NCBI GenBank assembly: GCA_028871595.1
Contig: JAGWMT010000211.1
Coordinates: forward strand, 1 to 5,729
Source of the DNA: Elusimicrobiota bacterium
GTDB lineage: Bacteria; Elusimicrobiota; Elusimicrobia; UBA1565; UBA9628
DNA length: 5,729 bases
Reading direction: 5' to 3'
Made by a program: the position numbers and the translations under genes. Positions 1 through 5,729 of the stretch are shown piece by piece; position 1 is the stretch's first letter; the number at the start of each line of letters is the position of its first letter. The notes beneath the pieces were generated by a model. It ran no database searches. It worked only from the letters and a program-made list of their open reading frames with translations, and was not told the DNA's origin.

Positions 1-350
1 ATCAGCACCAAGGTCTTTCCCTCGACCGCCACGATCGAGATGAAGATAAAAGCCTCGGCGAAGGTCGGAATCGCGTGACCGACGTTGAGCGTCCCGGGGA
101 TGTCTTCGTCGGGCGCGATTTTGAGAAGCTTGAACAGCGCCGTGGTCACCGCGAACGAGCCGATGCCCAACGTATCGAGAAAGTCCGTCAAGAAACCGAT
201 GCCCAATTCGGCGGCCGTCGGTTTGCGCACTTCGTCCGCCGGTCTGGCGGGAGCAAGGCACGCGTCCGAGCGCAGACGCAATCCCCACAACGCGGTAAAA
301 CCGACGGTCAGGAGGCCGAGGGCGACCAGCAAACCATCGCGGATGCTCAC
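1..350 (-). CDS. TauE/SafE-family membrane permease, 5' part (cut by left edge)
   Basis: This is the N-terminal 116 residues of an integral membrane protein of the TauE/SafE type (COG0730), a family linked to export of sulfite or organosulfonates and other small anions. The substrate cannot be told here. I translated it by hand from the reverse strand. A first hydrophobic segment spans residues 6-25, and a polar stretch covers about 26-48. Then comes GIGFLTDFLDTLGIGSFA (residues 50-67), followed by IPGTLNVGHAIPT (84-96) and a second hydrophobic segment (about 97-109). The glycine-rich block and the PGTLNVGH motif are what I recognise as this family. The chosen start is GTG at 350, four bases after the stop of the upstream permease gene, with no good Shine-Dalgarno; translational coupling would explain that. 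An in-frame ATG at 407 would add 19 polar residues and overlap the permease gene by 53 bases; it also lacks a Shine-Dalgarno and I think it less likely. The C-terminal part lies left of the window. Family sure, exact start less so. Confidence 0.82.
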   Translation of the reverse strand, partial: MSIRDGLLVALGLLTVGFTALWGLRLRSDACLAPARPADEVRKPTAAELGIGFLTDFLDTLGIGSFAVTTALFKLLKIAPDEDIPGTLNVGHAIPTFAEAFIFISIVAVEGKTLVL

Positions 351-354
351 GTGT

Positions 355-1848
355 TTATTTCTGTCCGGCGGCCCGCCGCTTGGCCAGGACGCTGTGGTGA
401 CGGCCATACGAGAAGTACACCACGAAACCGATGCCCAGCCAGATGATCAGCCGCCACCAGTTTTCGACCGGCAAAGAGAACATCAGCAGCAGGCAGAAGC
501 CGATGCCCAGGAGGGGAACCAGCGGCACCATCGGACAGCGGAACGGGCGCTCGGCGTTGGGATTCGTCTTGCGCATGATGAGGACCGCGCCGCAGACGAT
601 GACGAACGCCAGCAAGGTGCCGATGTTGACGAGCTCCGCGAGAATTCTTAAGGGAACCAACGCCGCCATGGTCGCCACAATCACACCGGTCAGGATGGTG
701 GACTTGTACGGGGTGCGGAACTTCTCGTGGATGGCGCCGAAGAAGCTCTCCGGGACCAGGCCGTCGCGGGCCATGGCCAGGAACACGCGCGGCTGGGAGA
801 GCATCATGACGAGGAGGACCGAGGTGATGCCCGCGATGGCGCCGAGCGAGATCAGGAACTGCGCCCAGGGCAGGCCGACCTGGCGGAAGGCGTCGGAGAC
901 GGGCGAGTTGATGTTGATCTTGTCGTAGGGCACCATGCCGGTCAGGACGGCGGTCATGGCGATGTAGAGGATGGTGCAGACGATCAGCGAGGTGATGATG
1001 CCGATGGGCAGGTCCTTCTGCGGGTTGATGGCCTCTTCCGCGTGGGTGGAGATGGAATCGAAGCCGATGTAGGCGAAGAAAATCGTCGCCGCGCCGGCGA
1101 AGATGCCCAAAGGCTCCCCGTGAGCGCCGGTCTGGCCCAGTAGCGTTTTCCCGAAGAAGCTCACGCCCGTCCAGCCGAAGGGGGCGAACGGGTGCCAGTT
1201 CGCGGGCTTGACGTAGAACGCCCCCACGATGATGACGAAGAGCACGATCACGACCTTGGTGATCACCATGGCGGTGTTGAAGGTGGCGCTTTCCTGGATG
1301 CCGATCACCAGGATGGTGGCGACGATGGCCGTGATGACGATGGCGGGGAGGTCGAACCAGGTCCCCATGGGGATGAGATGGCCGCCGACGAAGTCGTAGG
1401 GCGCGCTGGACAGGACCTTCGGGATGTGGACGCCGAAGACGCTCAGGAAATCCTGGAAGTAGGCCGACCAGCCGTGGGCCACGGCGGAGGAGGCGACGGT
1501 GTACTCGAGGATCAGGTCCCAGCCGATGATCCAGGCGAACAGCTCGCCGAGCGTCGCGTACGCGTAGGTGTACGCGGAGCCCGCGATGGGCACCATGGAG
1601 GCGAACTCCGAATAGCACAGCGCGGAGAAGATGCAGGCCACGCCGGCCAGCACGAAGGAGAGGATGAGCGCGGGACCCGCCTTGTCGTGCGCCGCCACGC
1701 CGGTGAGCACGAAGATGCCGGTGCCGATGATGGCGCCCACTCCCAGGCTGGTCAGATGAATGGGGCCGAGGACGCGGTGCAGGCGGTTCTCGCCCTTCAT
1801 TTCTTCCAGGAGGAGGGACAGGGGCTTGGTCTCGAACAGGTGCTTCAT
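355..1848 (-). CDS. APC-superfamily amino acid permease (cationic amino acid transporter-like)
   Basis: A complete 497-residue secondary transporter that would move amino acids across the inner membrane, probably with protons. The short polar N-terminus (MKHLFETKPLSLLLEEM) leads into TM1 with the unwound-helix motif GVGAIIGTGIF (residues 36-46), which binds substrate backbone in this superfamily. TM2-3 hold YSEFASMVPIAGSAYTYAYA (79-98). TM6 carries FFAYIGFDSISTHAEEA (257-273), followed by INPQKDLPIGI (274-284). The loop SQPRVFLAMARDGLVP (351-366) and RPFRCP (434-439) before the last helices are also typical of the YfnA/ApcT/CAT-like branch. About 12 helices are visible and the length is normal, so it looks intact. 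The start is ATG at 1848: GGAG lies seven bases upstream, and the in-frame stop at 1903-1905 leaves no other start codon. It is transcribed divergently from the liv operon and probably with the TauE-like gene four bases downstream. Substrate is inferred only to the level of amino acids; a cationic preference is a guess from subfamily resemblance. Confidence 0.95.
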   Translation of the reverse strand: MKHLFETKPLSLLLEEMKGENRLHRVLGPIHLTSLGVGAIIGTGIFVLTGVAAHDKAGPALILSFVLAGVACIFSALCYSEFASMVPIAGSAYTYAYATLGELFAWIIGWDLILEYTVASSAVAHGWSAYFQDFLSVFGVHIPKVLSSAPYDFVGGHLIPMGTWFDLPAIVITAIVATILVIGIQESATFNTAMVITKVVIVLFVIIVGAFYVKPANWHPFAPFGWTGVSFFGKTLLGQTGAHGEPLGIFAGAATIFFAYIGFDSISTHAEEAINPQKDLPIGIITSLIVCTILYIAMTAVLTGMVPYDKININSPVSDAFRQVGLPWAQFLISLGAIAGITSVLLVMMLSQPRVFLAMARDGLVPESFFGAIHEKFRTPYKSTILTGVIVATMAALVPLRILAELVNIGTLLAFVIVCGAVLIMRKTNPNAERPFRCPMVPLVPLLGIGFCLLLMFSLPVENWWRLIIWLGIGFVVYFSYGRHHSVLAKRRAAGQK

Positions 1849-1855
1849 CGGGGAG

Positions 1856-1859
1856 CTCC
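1856..1859 (-). promoter_or_regulatory. Ribosome binding site of the APC permease gene
   Basis: On the minus strand GGAG stands seven bases before the ATG at 1848, a standard Shine-Dalgarno match and spacing. It supports this start codon. The binding-protein and livH starts in this window have no comparable motif. Confidence 0.7.
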
Positions 1860-1889
1860 GTGAGGGTCGGGGTTCAAAGGCCGGCGCGT

Positions 1890-1920
1890 ATTGTAGATAA
1901 AATCAAGGCGAATCCGTCAA
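1890..1920 (-). promoter_or_regulatory. Likely sigma-70-type promoter of the APC permease gene
   Basis: Reading the minus strand, TTGACG (complement of 1915-1920, five of six matches to the -35 consensus) is followed after 19 bases by TACAAT (complement of 1890-1895, five of six to the -10 consensus). The spacer is two bases longer than ideal. Initiation near 1883 would give a leader of about 34 bases that includes the GGAG ribosome binding site. The segment is clearly AT-richer than the flanking genes. Prediction by eye only. Confidence 0.5.
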
Positions 1921-1925
1921 AAGAA

Positions 1926-1954
1926 TTGCGTGACGGGCGTCAATGAGGCATAAT
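1926..1954 (+). promoter_or_regulatory. Possible promoter of the liv operon
   Basis: TTGCGT (1926-1931, three of six matches to the -35 consensus) and CATAAT (1949-1954, five of six to the -10 consensus) are exactly 17 bases apart. Initiation about seven bases after the -10 box would fall near 1961, only about 11 bases before the ATG at 1972, so the mRNA would have a very short leader. The weak -35 box would fit an activated promoter. It lies next to the -35 box of the divergent permease promoter. Prediction by eye; a promoter further upstream is possible. Confidence 0.4.
1931..1942. promoter_or_regulatory. Short inverted repeat TGACG-GG-CGTCA, candidate operator
   Basis: Two perfect five-base arms, TGACG (1931-1935) and CGTCA (1938-1942), flank a GG centre. 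They lie in the spacer between the proposed -35 and -10 boxes of the liv promoter. CGTCAA occurs at 1938-1943 and also at 1915-1920, where its complement forms the -35 box of the divergent permease promoter. A regulator bound here could affect both promoters. The arms are short enough to arise by chance, and no regulator gene is in the window. Confidence 0.22.
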
Positions 1955-1971
1955 GCGCACTTCCCAACGCC

Positions 1972-3144
1972 ATGAAGAGCCGACCCGCGACTCTCCCGCG
2001 CCTTGCCGCCCTCGCGCTCGCGTGCGCGCTGGCCGCCGCGTGCGGCCCGCGCGAGAAGGTGGTCAAGATCGCCGTGGCCACCCCGCTCACCGGCGACACC
2101 GGCGCCGAGGGCCAGGGCATCAAGCGCGCCGTGATCATGGCCGTGGAGGAAGCGAACGCCTCGCGCCGGTTCCCTTATAAACTGGCCGCGGCCCCGTTCG
2201 ACGACCGCGCCGATCCGAAGGAGGCGGTGAACGTGGCCAACCTGATCATCTCCGACCCGCGCATCATCGCCGTCGTCGGCCACTACACGTCGGGCTGCTC
2301 CATCCCGGCCGCCAAGGTGTACGCGCGCGCGCCCATCGCCATGATCTCTCCCGGCGCCACCAACCCCGAGGTCACCGCCCAGCAGCTCTCCCCGGACTGG
2401 ATCGGCCCGCGCGTGGTGTTCCGCGACGTGCCCACCGACGACGTCCAGGGCGCCTACGCGGCCGAGTTCGTGTTTAAGCGGCTGGGCAAGCGGCGCATGG
2501 CCCTGCTTCACGACAAGACGCCCTACGGCCAGGGCCTGATCGAGCAGTTCCAGGCCACGTTCCAGGCCCTGGGCGGCAAGATCGTCAGCCTGGACGGCAT
2601 CTCCGTGGGCGACCGCGACTTCAAGGCCCTGCTCACCAAGATCAAGAGCGACTCCGCGCGGCCCCAGGGCATTTACTTCGGCGGCTACTACACCGAGGCG
2701 GGACTGATGCTGATGCAGATGCGCGAGCTGGGCATGAAGGATCCTTTCATCTTCGTCTCCGACGACGGCGCGCAGTCCCCGGTGCTTTACGACGTGGCCG
2801 GCGACGCCGCCGACGGCGCGTACCTGACCACGGTGGGCGTCCCCGTGGAGGAGCTGCCCAGCGCGCGCGCCTTCATCGCCGCGTACAAGAAGCGCTGGAC
2901 CAAGCCCTCCGAGGACCTCAAGCCCTTCGACCACTTCGCCTACGAGGCCACCAACATCGTCCTGGCCGCGCTGGAGAAGGCCGGGGAACCCGACCGCGAG
3001 AAGGTCCTGGCGGCGTTGCCCTCGGTGCGCTATAAAGGGATCCTCGGCGAGACCATCTTCGACGCGAAGGGCGACACGCTCAACCACATCGTCACCATGA
3101 CCCGGGCGCGCGCGAAGGACCGCTCCTTCCCGTCGGTCCGCTGA
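1972..3144 (+). CDS. livK: Branched-chain amino acid ABC transporter substrate-binding lipoprotein
   Basis: A 390-residue LivJ/LivK-type binding protein that captures an amino acid (most likely leucine, isoleucine, valine or a related one) and hands it to LivH/LivM. The N-terminus has basic residues, a hydrophobic core and a lipobox LAAAC with Cys24, so the mature protein should be lipid-anchored. The residue after Cys is Gly, not the Asp of inner-membrane retention in enterobacteria. Lobe 1 begins VKIAVATPLTGDTGAEGQGI (31-50). Pocket regions are GHYTSGCSIPAA (103-114) and MISPGATNPEVT (124-135), matching the Ser/Thr positions that hold the ligand carboxylate. YFGGYYTEAG (235-244) matches the GGYYPEMG segment of E. 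coli LivJ, and VAGDAADGAYL (275-285) is also typical. Length is normal for the family. An in-frame TAA at 1951-1953 makes ATG 1972 the first usable start. No Shine-Dalgarno is evident upstream. First gene of the liv operon. The ligand is not proven; this fold also serves amide and other amino acid systems. Confidence 0.93.
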   Translation: MKSRPATLPRLAALALACALAAACGPREKVVKIAVATPLTGDTGAEGQGIKRAVIMAVEEANASRRFPYKLAAAPFDDRADPKEAVNVANLIISDPRIIAVVGHYTSGCSIPAAKVYARAPIAMISPGATNPEVTAQQLSPDWIGPRVVFRDVPTDDVQGAYAAEFVFKRLGKRRMALLHDKTPYGQGLIEQFQATFQALGGKIVSLDGISVGDRDFKALLTKIKSDSARPQGIYFGGYYTEAGLMLMQMRELGMKDPFIFVSDDGAQSPVLYDVAGDAADGAYLTTVGVPVEELPSARAFIAAYKKRWTKPSEDLKPFDHFAYEATNIVLAALEKAGEPDREKVLAALPSVRYKGILGETIFDAKGDTLNHIVTMTRARAKDRSFPSVR

Positions 3145-3154
3145 CGCCCCCGCC

Positions 3155-4054
3155 ATGCTGATCCAGCAGATCGTCAACGGCCTGACCTTGGGGGCGATCT
3201 ACTCTTTGATCGCGCTGGGCTACACCTTGGTGTACGGGATCCTGGCGATGATCAACTTCGCCCATTCCGAGGTCCTGATGCTGGGCTCGTTCTTCGCGCT
3301 GGGCCTGGCGACGCTGGCGCCGGGACTGTTCGGCTCCGGCGCGTTCGGGCTGGCGGGCATGTTCGCCGCGGGCATGCTGGGCGCGGGCCTGCTCAACGTC
3401 CTTATCGAGCGCTTCGCCTACCGGCCCCTGCGCGACATCTCGCGCCTGGCGCCGCTGATCTCCGCCATCGGCGTGTCCATCGTGCTCCAGAACGCGGTGT
3501 TCCTGTGGGTGAGCACGCAGTCCCTGTCCTTCCCGCAGCCGGTCGCCATCCGCCAGTTCGACTTCGCCGGGGCCTCGGTGAGCTCTCTCCAGCTGGTGAT
3601 CCTGGGCGCGGCCTTGGTCCTGATGGGCCTGCTCCACTTCTTCGTGGAGCACACCCGCCTGGGCAAGGCCATGCGCGCCTGCGCCGACGACATCCAAACC
3701 GCGGGCTTGATGGGCATCAACGCGGACGTGGTCATCGCGGTCACGTTCTTCGTGGGCGGCGCGCTGGGCGGCGCGGCCGGCGTGCTGTACGGGATGAATT
3801 ACGGCTCCATCAAGTACAACCTGGGCTTCCTGCCCGGCGCGAAGGCCTTCACGGCCGCCGTGCTGGGCGGCATCGGCAACATCCGCGGGGCGGTGCTGGG
3901 CGGCTTCATCCTGGGCTTTCTGGAAGTGCTGGCCACGGGCTACATTCCCAACGGGGCCGAGTGGCGCGACGTGGTGGCCTTCACGGTCTTGATCGTGGTC
4001 CTGCTGCTGCGGCCGTCGGGCCTGCTGGGCGAGAAGATCGCGGAGAAGGTCTGA
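3155..4054 (+). CDS. livH: Branched-chain amino acid ABC transporter permease LivH
   Basis: A 299-residue inner-membrane permease of the HAAT family, forming half of the translocation channel with LivM. The N-terminus QQIVNGLTLGAIYSLIALGY (residues 4-23) and the following LVYGILAMINFAHSEVLMLG (25-44) are hallmarks of LivH; the usual INFAHGE reads INFAHSE here (Ser38). The cytoplasmic coupling loop that touches the ATPases is GKAMRACADDIQTAGLMGIN (170-189), followed by the glycine-rich helix GGALGGAAGVLYG (201-213). Then come AVLGGIGNIRGAVLGG (235-250) and the C-terminal LLLRPSGLLGE (283-293). About eight hydrophobic segments are visible and the length is normal. It starts ten bases after the binding-protein stop with no Shine-Dalgarno in between (the gap is nearly all C and G). 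Even so, the family-typical N-terminus fixes this ATG. Its stop overlaps the livM start by one base. Confidence 0.95.
   Translation: MLIQQIVNGLTLGAIYSLIALGYTLVYGILAMINFAHSEVLMLGSFFALGLATLAPGLFGSGAFGLAGMFAAGMLGAGLLNVLIERFAYRPLRDISRLAPLISAIGVSIVLQNAVFLWVSTQSLSFPQPVAIRQFDFAGASVSSLQLVILGAALVLMGLLHFFVEHTRLGKAMRACADDIQTAGLMGINADVVIAVTFFVGGALGGAAGVLYGMNYGSIKYNLGFLPGAKAFTAAVLGGIGNIRGAVLGGFILGFLEVLATGYIPNGAEWRDVVAFTVLIVVLLLRPSGLLGEKIAEKV
4042..4049 (+). promoter_or_regulatory. Ribosome binding site of livM inside the end of livH
   Basis: GGAGAAGG within the last codons of livH gives a purine-rich Shine-Dalgarno before the ATG at 4054. It decides the livM start: the reading frame stays open for 183 more codons upstream, but that part is only out-of-frame livH sequence. 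Confidence 0.6.
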
Positions 4055-5016
4055 TGCCCCGGCTCCTGAACGCGCGCGCGACGTACTGGGTCCTGGCGGC
4101 GGCGGCCTTCGCGCTGCCGCTGGTCGCCTCCGCCGTGGAGTTCCCGTACCTGGTGCGCGTCGGCGGCGTGGTGGGCCTGTTCATGCTGCTGGCGCTGGGC
4201 CTGAACTTCACCTTGGGCTATGTGGGCCTGTTCGACCTGGGCTTCATCGCCTTCTACGCCATCGGGGCCTACGCCACGGCCATCGCCATGCGCGCGCACG
4301 TGCCCGCGCCGCTGGCGATCCTGCTGGCCGTCGCCGTGACGGTGGCCGCGCGCCTGCTGGTGGGCGTCACCATCCTGCGCCTGCGCGGCGACTACCTGGC
4401 CGTGGTCACCATGGGCTTCGGCGAGATCGCGCGCCTGACCATCAACAACCTGGACGCCCTGACCAACGGGCCCAAGGGCATGCAGGTGCGCGCCTGGCGC
4501 CCGCTGGCCTTCCTGGCCAAGGACCCGAACGTCCAGTACTACCTGCTCATCGCGGCGGCGGTGCTGCTGGGCGCGGAGGCGTCGCGGCGCCTGGAGGACT
4601 CGCGCGTGGGCCGGGCCTGGGTGGCCATCCGCGAGGACGAGATCGCGGCGCGGCTCTCGGGCATTCCGGTGCAGAACTACAAGCTCCTGGCCTTCACGCT
4701 CTCCGCCGTCTTCGCCGGCCTGGCGGGGGCGCTGTTCGCGCTGTGGGAGCAGTTCGTGACGCCGGAGTCGTTCGTGTTCTGGGAGTCGGTGCTGGTGGTC
4801 TCCATCGTGGTGCTGGGGGGGATGGGCTCCATCTCCGGCGTCCTGCTGGGCGCGCTGATCCTGGCCGGCCTGCCCCCGCTGATGCAGGCCACCCTGTCCA
4901 CCGACTGGATCAACTACCGCTACCTCTTCTTCGGTCTGATTTTGGTGCTGGTCACCTTGTTCCGCCCGCAGGGCCTGCTGCCCTCGTCGCGGCGCGAGGC
5001 GGAACTGACGGAATGA
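4054..5016 (+). CDS. livM: Branched-chain amino acid ABC transporter permease LivM
   Basis: A 320-residue second permease subunit, pairing with LivH in the inner membrane. Residues 11-29 and 37-50 are hydrophobic. The family block GLNFTLGYVGLFDLGFIAFY covers 49-68 and continues AIGAYA (69-74). LRLRGDYLAVVTMGFGEIAR (108-127) and NNLDALTNGPKGM (131-143) are characteristic of LivM. The ATPase-coupling loop is GRAWVAIREDEIAARLSGIP (186-205), followed by KLLAFTLSAVFAGLAGALFA (210-229) and VLGGMGSISGVLLGA (253-267). The protein ends near FRPQGLLP (303-310). The size matches the short LivM form common outside enterobacteria; E. coli LivM has an extra N-terminal part. The start is ATG 4054, sharing one base with the livH stop (TGATG) and preceded by a good ribosome binding site. 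The stop overlaps the livG start (ATGA), so livH, livM and livG are translationally coupled. Confidence 0.95.
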   Translation: MPRLLNARATYWVLAAAAFALPLVASAVEFPYLVRVGGVVGLFMLLALGLNFTLGYVGLFDLGFIAFYAIGAYATAIAMRAHVPAPLAILLAVAVTVAARLLVGVTILRLRGDYLAVVTMGFGEIARLTINNLDALTNGPKGMQVRAWRPLAFLAKDPNVQYYLLIAAAVLLGAEASRRLEDSRVGRAWVAIREDEIAARLSGIPVQNYKLLAFTLSAVFAGLAGALFALWEQFVTPESFVFWESVLVVSIVVLGGMGSISGVLLGALILAGLPPLMQATLSTDWINYRYLFFGLILVLVTLFRPQGLLPSSRREAELTE

Positions 5017-5729
5017 CGCGCGCGCCCGCCGCCGTTTTGCTCGAGGTCAGGGACCTGGCCCAGCATTTCGGGGGCCTGAAGGCGGTGGACCAGGTCAGCC
5101 TGACCATCCGCGCGGGGGAGATCGTCTCCGTGATCGGGCCCAACGGCGCGGGCAAGACCACCTTTTTCAACGTGCTGACCGGCGTCTATCCGGGCACGCG
5201 CGGGGAGATCAACTTCGACGGGCAGGCCGTGCGCGGCCTGAGCGCGCACGAGATCGTGGCCCGCGGCATCGCGCGCACGTTCCAGAATATCCGCTTGTTC
5301 CCGGAGATGACGGCGCTGGAGAACGTGATGGTGGGGCGGCACGCGCGCACGTCCCAGCTCCTGCTGGGCCCGCTGCTGCGGACCCGTTCGTTCGTCGCGG
5401 AGGAGACGGCGACGGAGGCCCGCGCCAAGGAACTGCTCGACTTCGTGGGGCTTAAGTCCTTGGGCAACCACCTGGCGCGCAACCTGCCGTACGGCGCTCA
5501 GCGCAAGCTGGAGGTGGCGCGCGCCCTGGCCTCCGGCCCCAAGCTCCTGATCCTGGATGAGCCCACCGCGGGCATGAACCCCACCGAGAGCCAGGACCTG
5601 GTGACCCTGGTGCGCCGCGTGCGCGACCTGGGCGTCACCGTCCTGCTCATCGAGCACCAGATGCGCGTGGTGATGGACGTCTCCGACCGCGTGTTCGTGT
5701 TCGACTACGGCGTGAAGATCGCCGAGGGC
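5013..5729 (+). CDS. livG: Branched-chain amino acid ABC transporter ATPase LivG, 3' end cut by right edge
   Basis: The first 239 residues of a LivG-type cytoplasmic ATPase, translated by hand from the ATG that overlaps the livM stop by four bases. All ABC motifs are present: Walker A GPNGAGKT (residues 42-49, Lys48), Q-loop Gln91 in RTFQNIRLF, and the signature LPYGAQRKLEVARAL (158-172) in its LivG/LivF form. Walker B is LLILDE (178-183, catalytic Glu183), the D-loop lies in TAGMNP (185-190), and the H-loop is His215 in LLIEHQM. The region between Q-loop and signature is long, as usual for LivG (LivF is shorter there), and this tells it from LivF. Weak Shine-Dalgarno candidates are GAGG (4996-4999) and GGA (5001-5003). 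It probably lacks only the last 15-20 residues, and livF would normally follow. It should energise uptake through LivH/LivM as a heterodimer with LivF. Confidence 0.95.
   Translation, partial: MTRAPAAVLLEVRDLAQHFGGLKAVDQVSLTIRAGEIVSVIGPNGAGKTTFFNVLTGVYPGTRGEINFDGQAVRGLSAHEIVARGIARTFQNIRLFPEMTALENVMVGRHARTSQLLLGPLLRTRSFVAEETATEARAKELLDFVGLKSLGNHLARNLPYGAQRKLEVARALASGPKLLILDEPTAGMNPTESQDLVTLVRRVRDLGVTVLLIEHQMRVVMDVSDRVFVFDYGVKIAEG

Noticed and set aside
348..353. CACGTG palindrome at the TauE-like start codon
   Set aside because: A six-base palindrome is expected by chance in GC-rich DNA, and it lies in a four-base intergenic gap where an operator is unlikely.
347..1618. 423-codon open frame on the minus strand in another frame of the APC permease gene
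   Set aside because: The translation is dominated by Arg, His and Gly with no domain, and it overlaps a complete, well-conserved permease on the same strand.
1192..1863. 223-codon plus-strand frame opposite the APC permease
   Set aside because: Translation is almost entirely Gly, Asp, His, Glu and Val, the mirror of hydrophobic codons on the other strand.
3145..3154. Looked for a terminator or promoter between the binding-protein gene and livH
   Set aside because: Ten bases are too short; there is no stem-loop or T-run, so the genes read as one operon.
1903..3177. 424-codon open frame on the minus strand opposite the binding-protein gene
   Set aside because: It is an antisense shadow produced by high GC3. 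Its translation is low-complexity (rich in Gly, Arg, His, Asp, Val), while the plus-strand frame is a clear LivK-type protein with signal peptide and family motifs.
3092..3697. 201-codon minus-strand frame opposite livH
   Set aside because: Gln/Arg/His/Ala-rich shadow translation of a hydrophobic gene on the other strand; no recognisable motif.
3505..4053. Upstream extension of the livM reading frame (183 codons)
   Set aside because: This part is out-of-frame livH sequence. The true livM start is ATG 4054, supported by the ribosome binding site at 4042-4049 and the TGATG overlap.
4920..5657. 245-codon minus-strand frame opposite livM/livG
   Set aside because: Antisense to livG, whose ABC motifs are all present in the plus strand; the shadow shows no family features.

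Overview
The window is a stretch of ordinary, tightly packed bacterial chromosome devoted to membrane transport. It holds two divergent gene groups that share a 123-base control region at 1849-1971. The DNA is GC-rich: by hand count about 61% over 1-300, and 72-77% in two sampled lines of livM. Third codon positions are strongly G/C. Together with a lipoprotein signal and a periplasmic-type binding protein, this suggests a high-GC, probably Gram-negative bacterium. No phylogenetic marker is present, so I do not name a lineage.

Left group (minus strand, reading leftward from 1848): a complete APC-superfamily amino acid permease of 497 residues. Four bases after its stop comes the 5' part of a TauE/SafE-type (COG0730) membrane permease, which runs off the left edge. 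The two are probably one transcript.

Right group (plus strand, from 1972): a branched-chain / hydrophobic amino acid (HAAT) ABC importer in the usual order. It comprises a lipoprotein substrate-binding protein (livJ/livK type), the permeases livH and livM, and the ATPase livG, which is cut by the right edge after 239 codons. Spacings are 10 bases, a 1-base overlap (TGATG) and a 4-base overlap (ATGA), so this is a translationally coupled operon. livF would be expected just beyond the right edge.

The binding protein captures an amino acid outside the inner membrane and delivers it to the LivH/LivM channel. LivG, with the presumed LivF, powers uptake by ATP hydrolysis. The divergent APC permease is a secondary amino acid transporter, so the locus pairs an ATP-driven and a secondary amino acid transporter around one regulatory region. 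The link of the TauE-like protein to amino acid use is not evident.

I found no RNA genes, mobile elements, CRISPR arrays, long repeats or terminators, and no undescribed system. The points most worth checking are the overlapping divergent promoters with clustered TGACG/CGTCA motifs, the very short leader of the binding-protein gene, and the coupling of a TauE-like gene to an amino acid permease.
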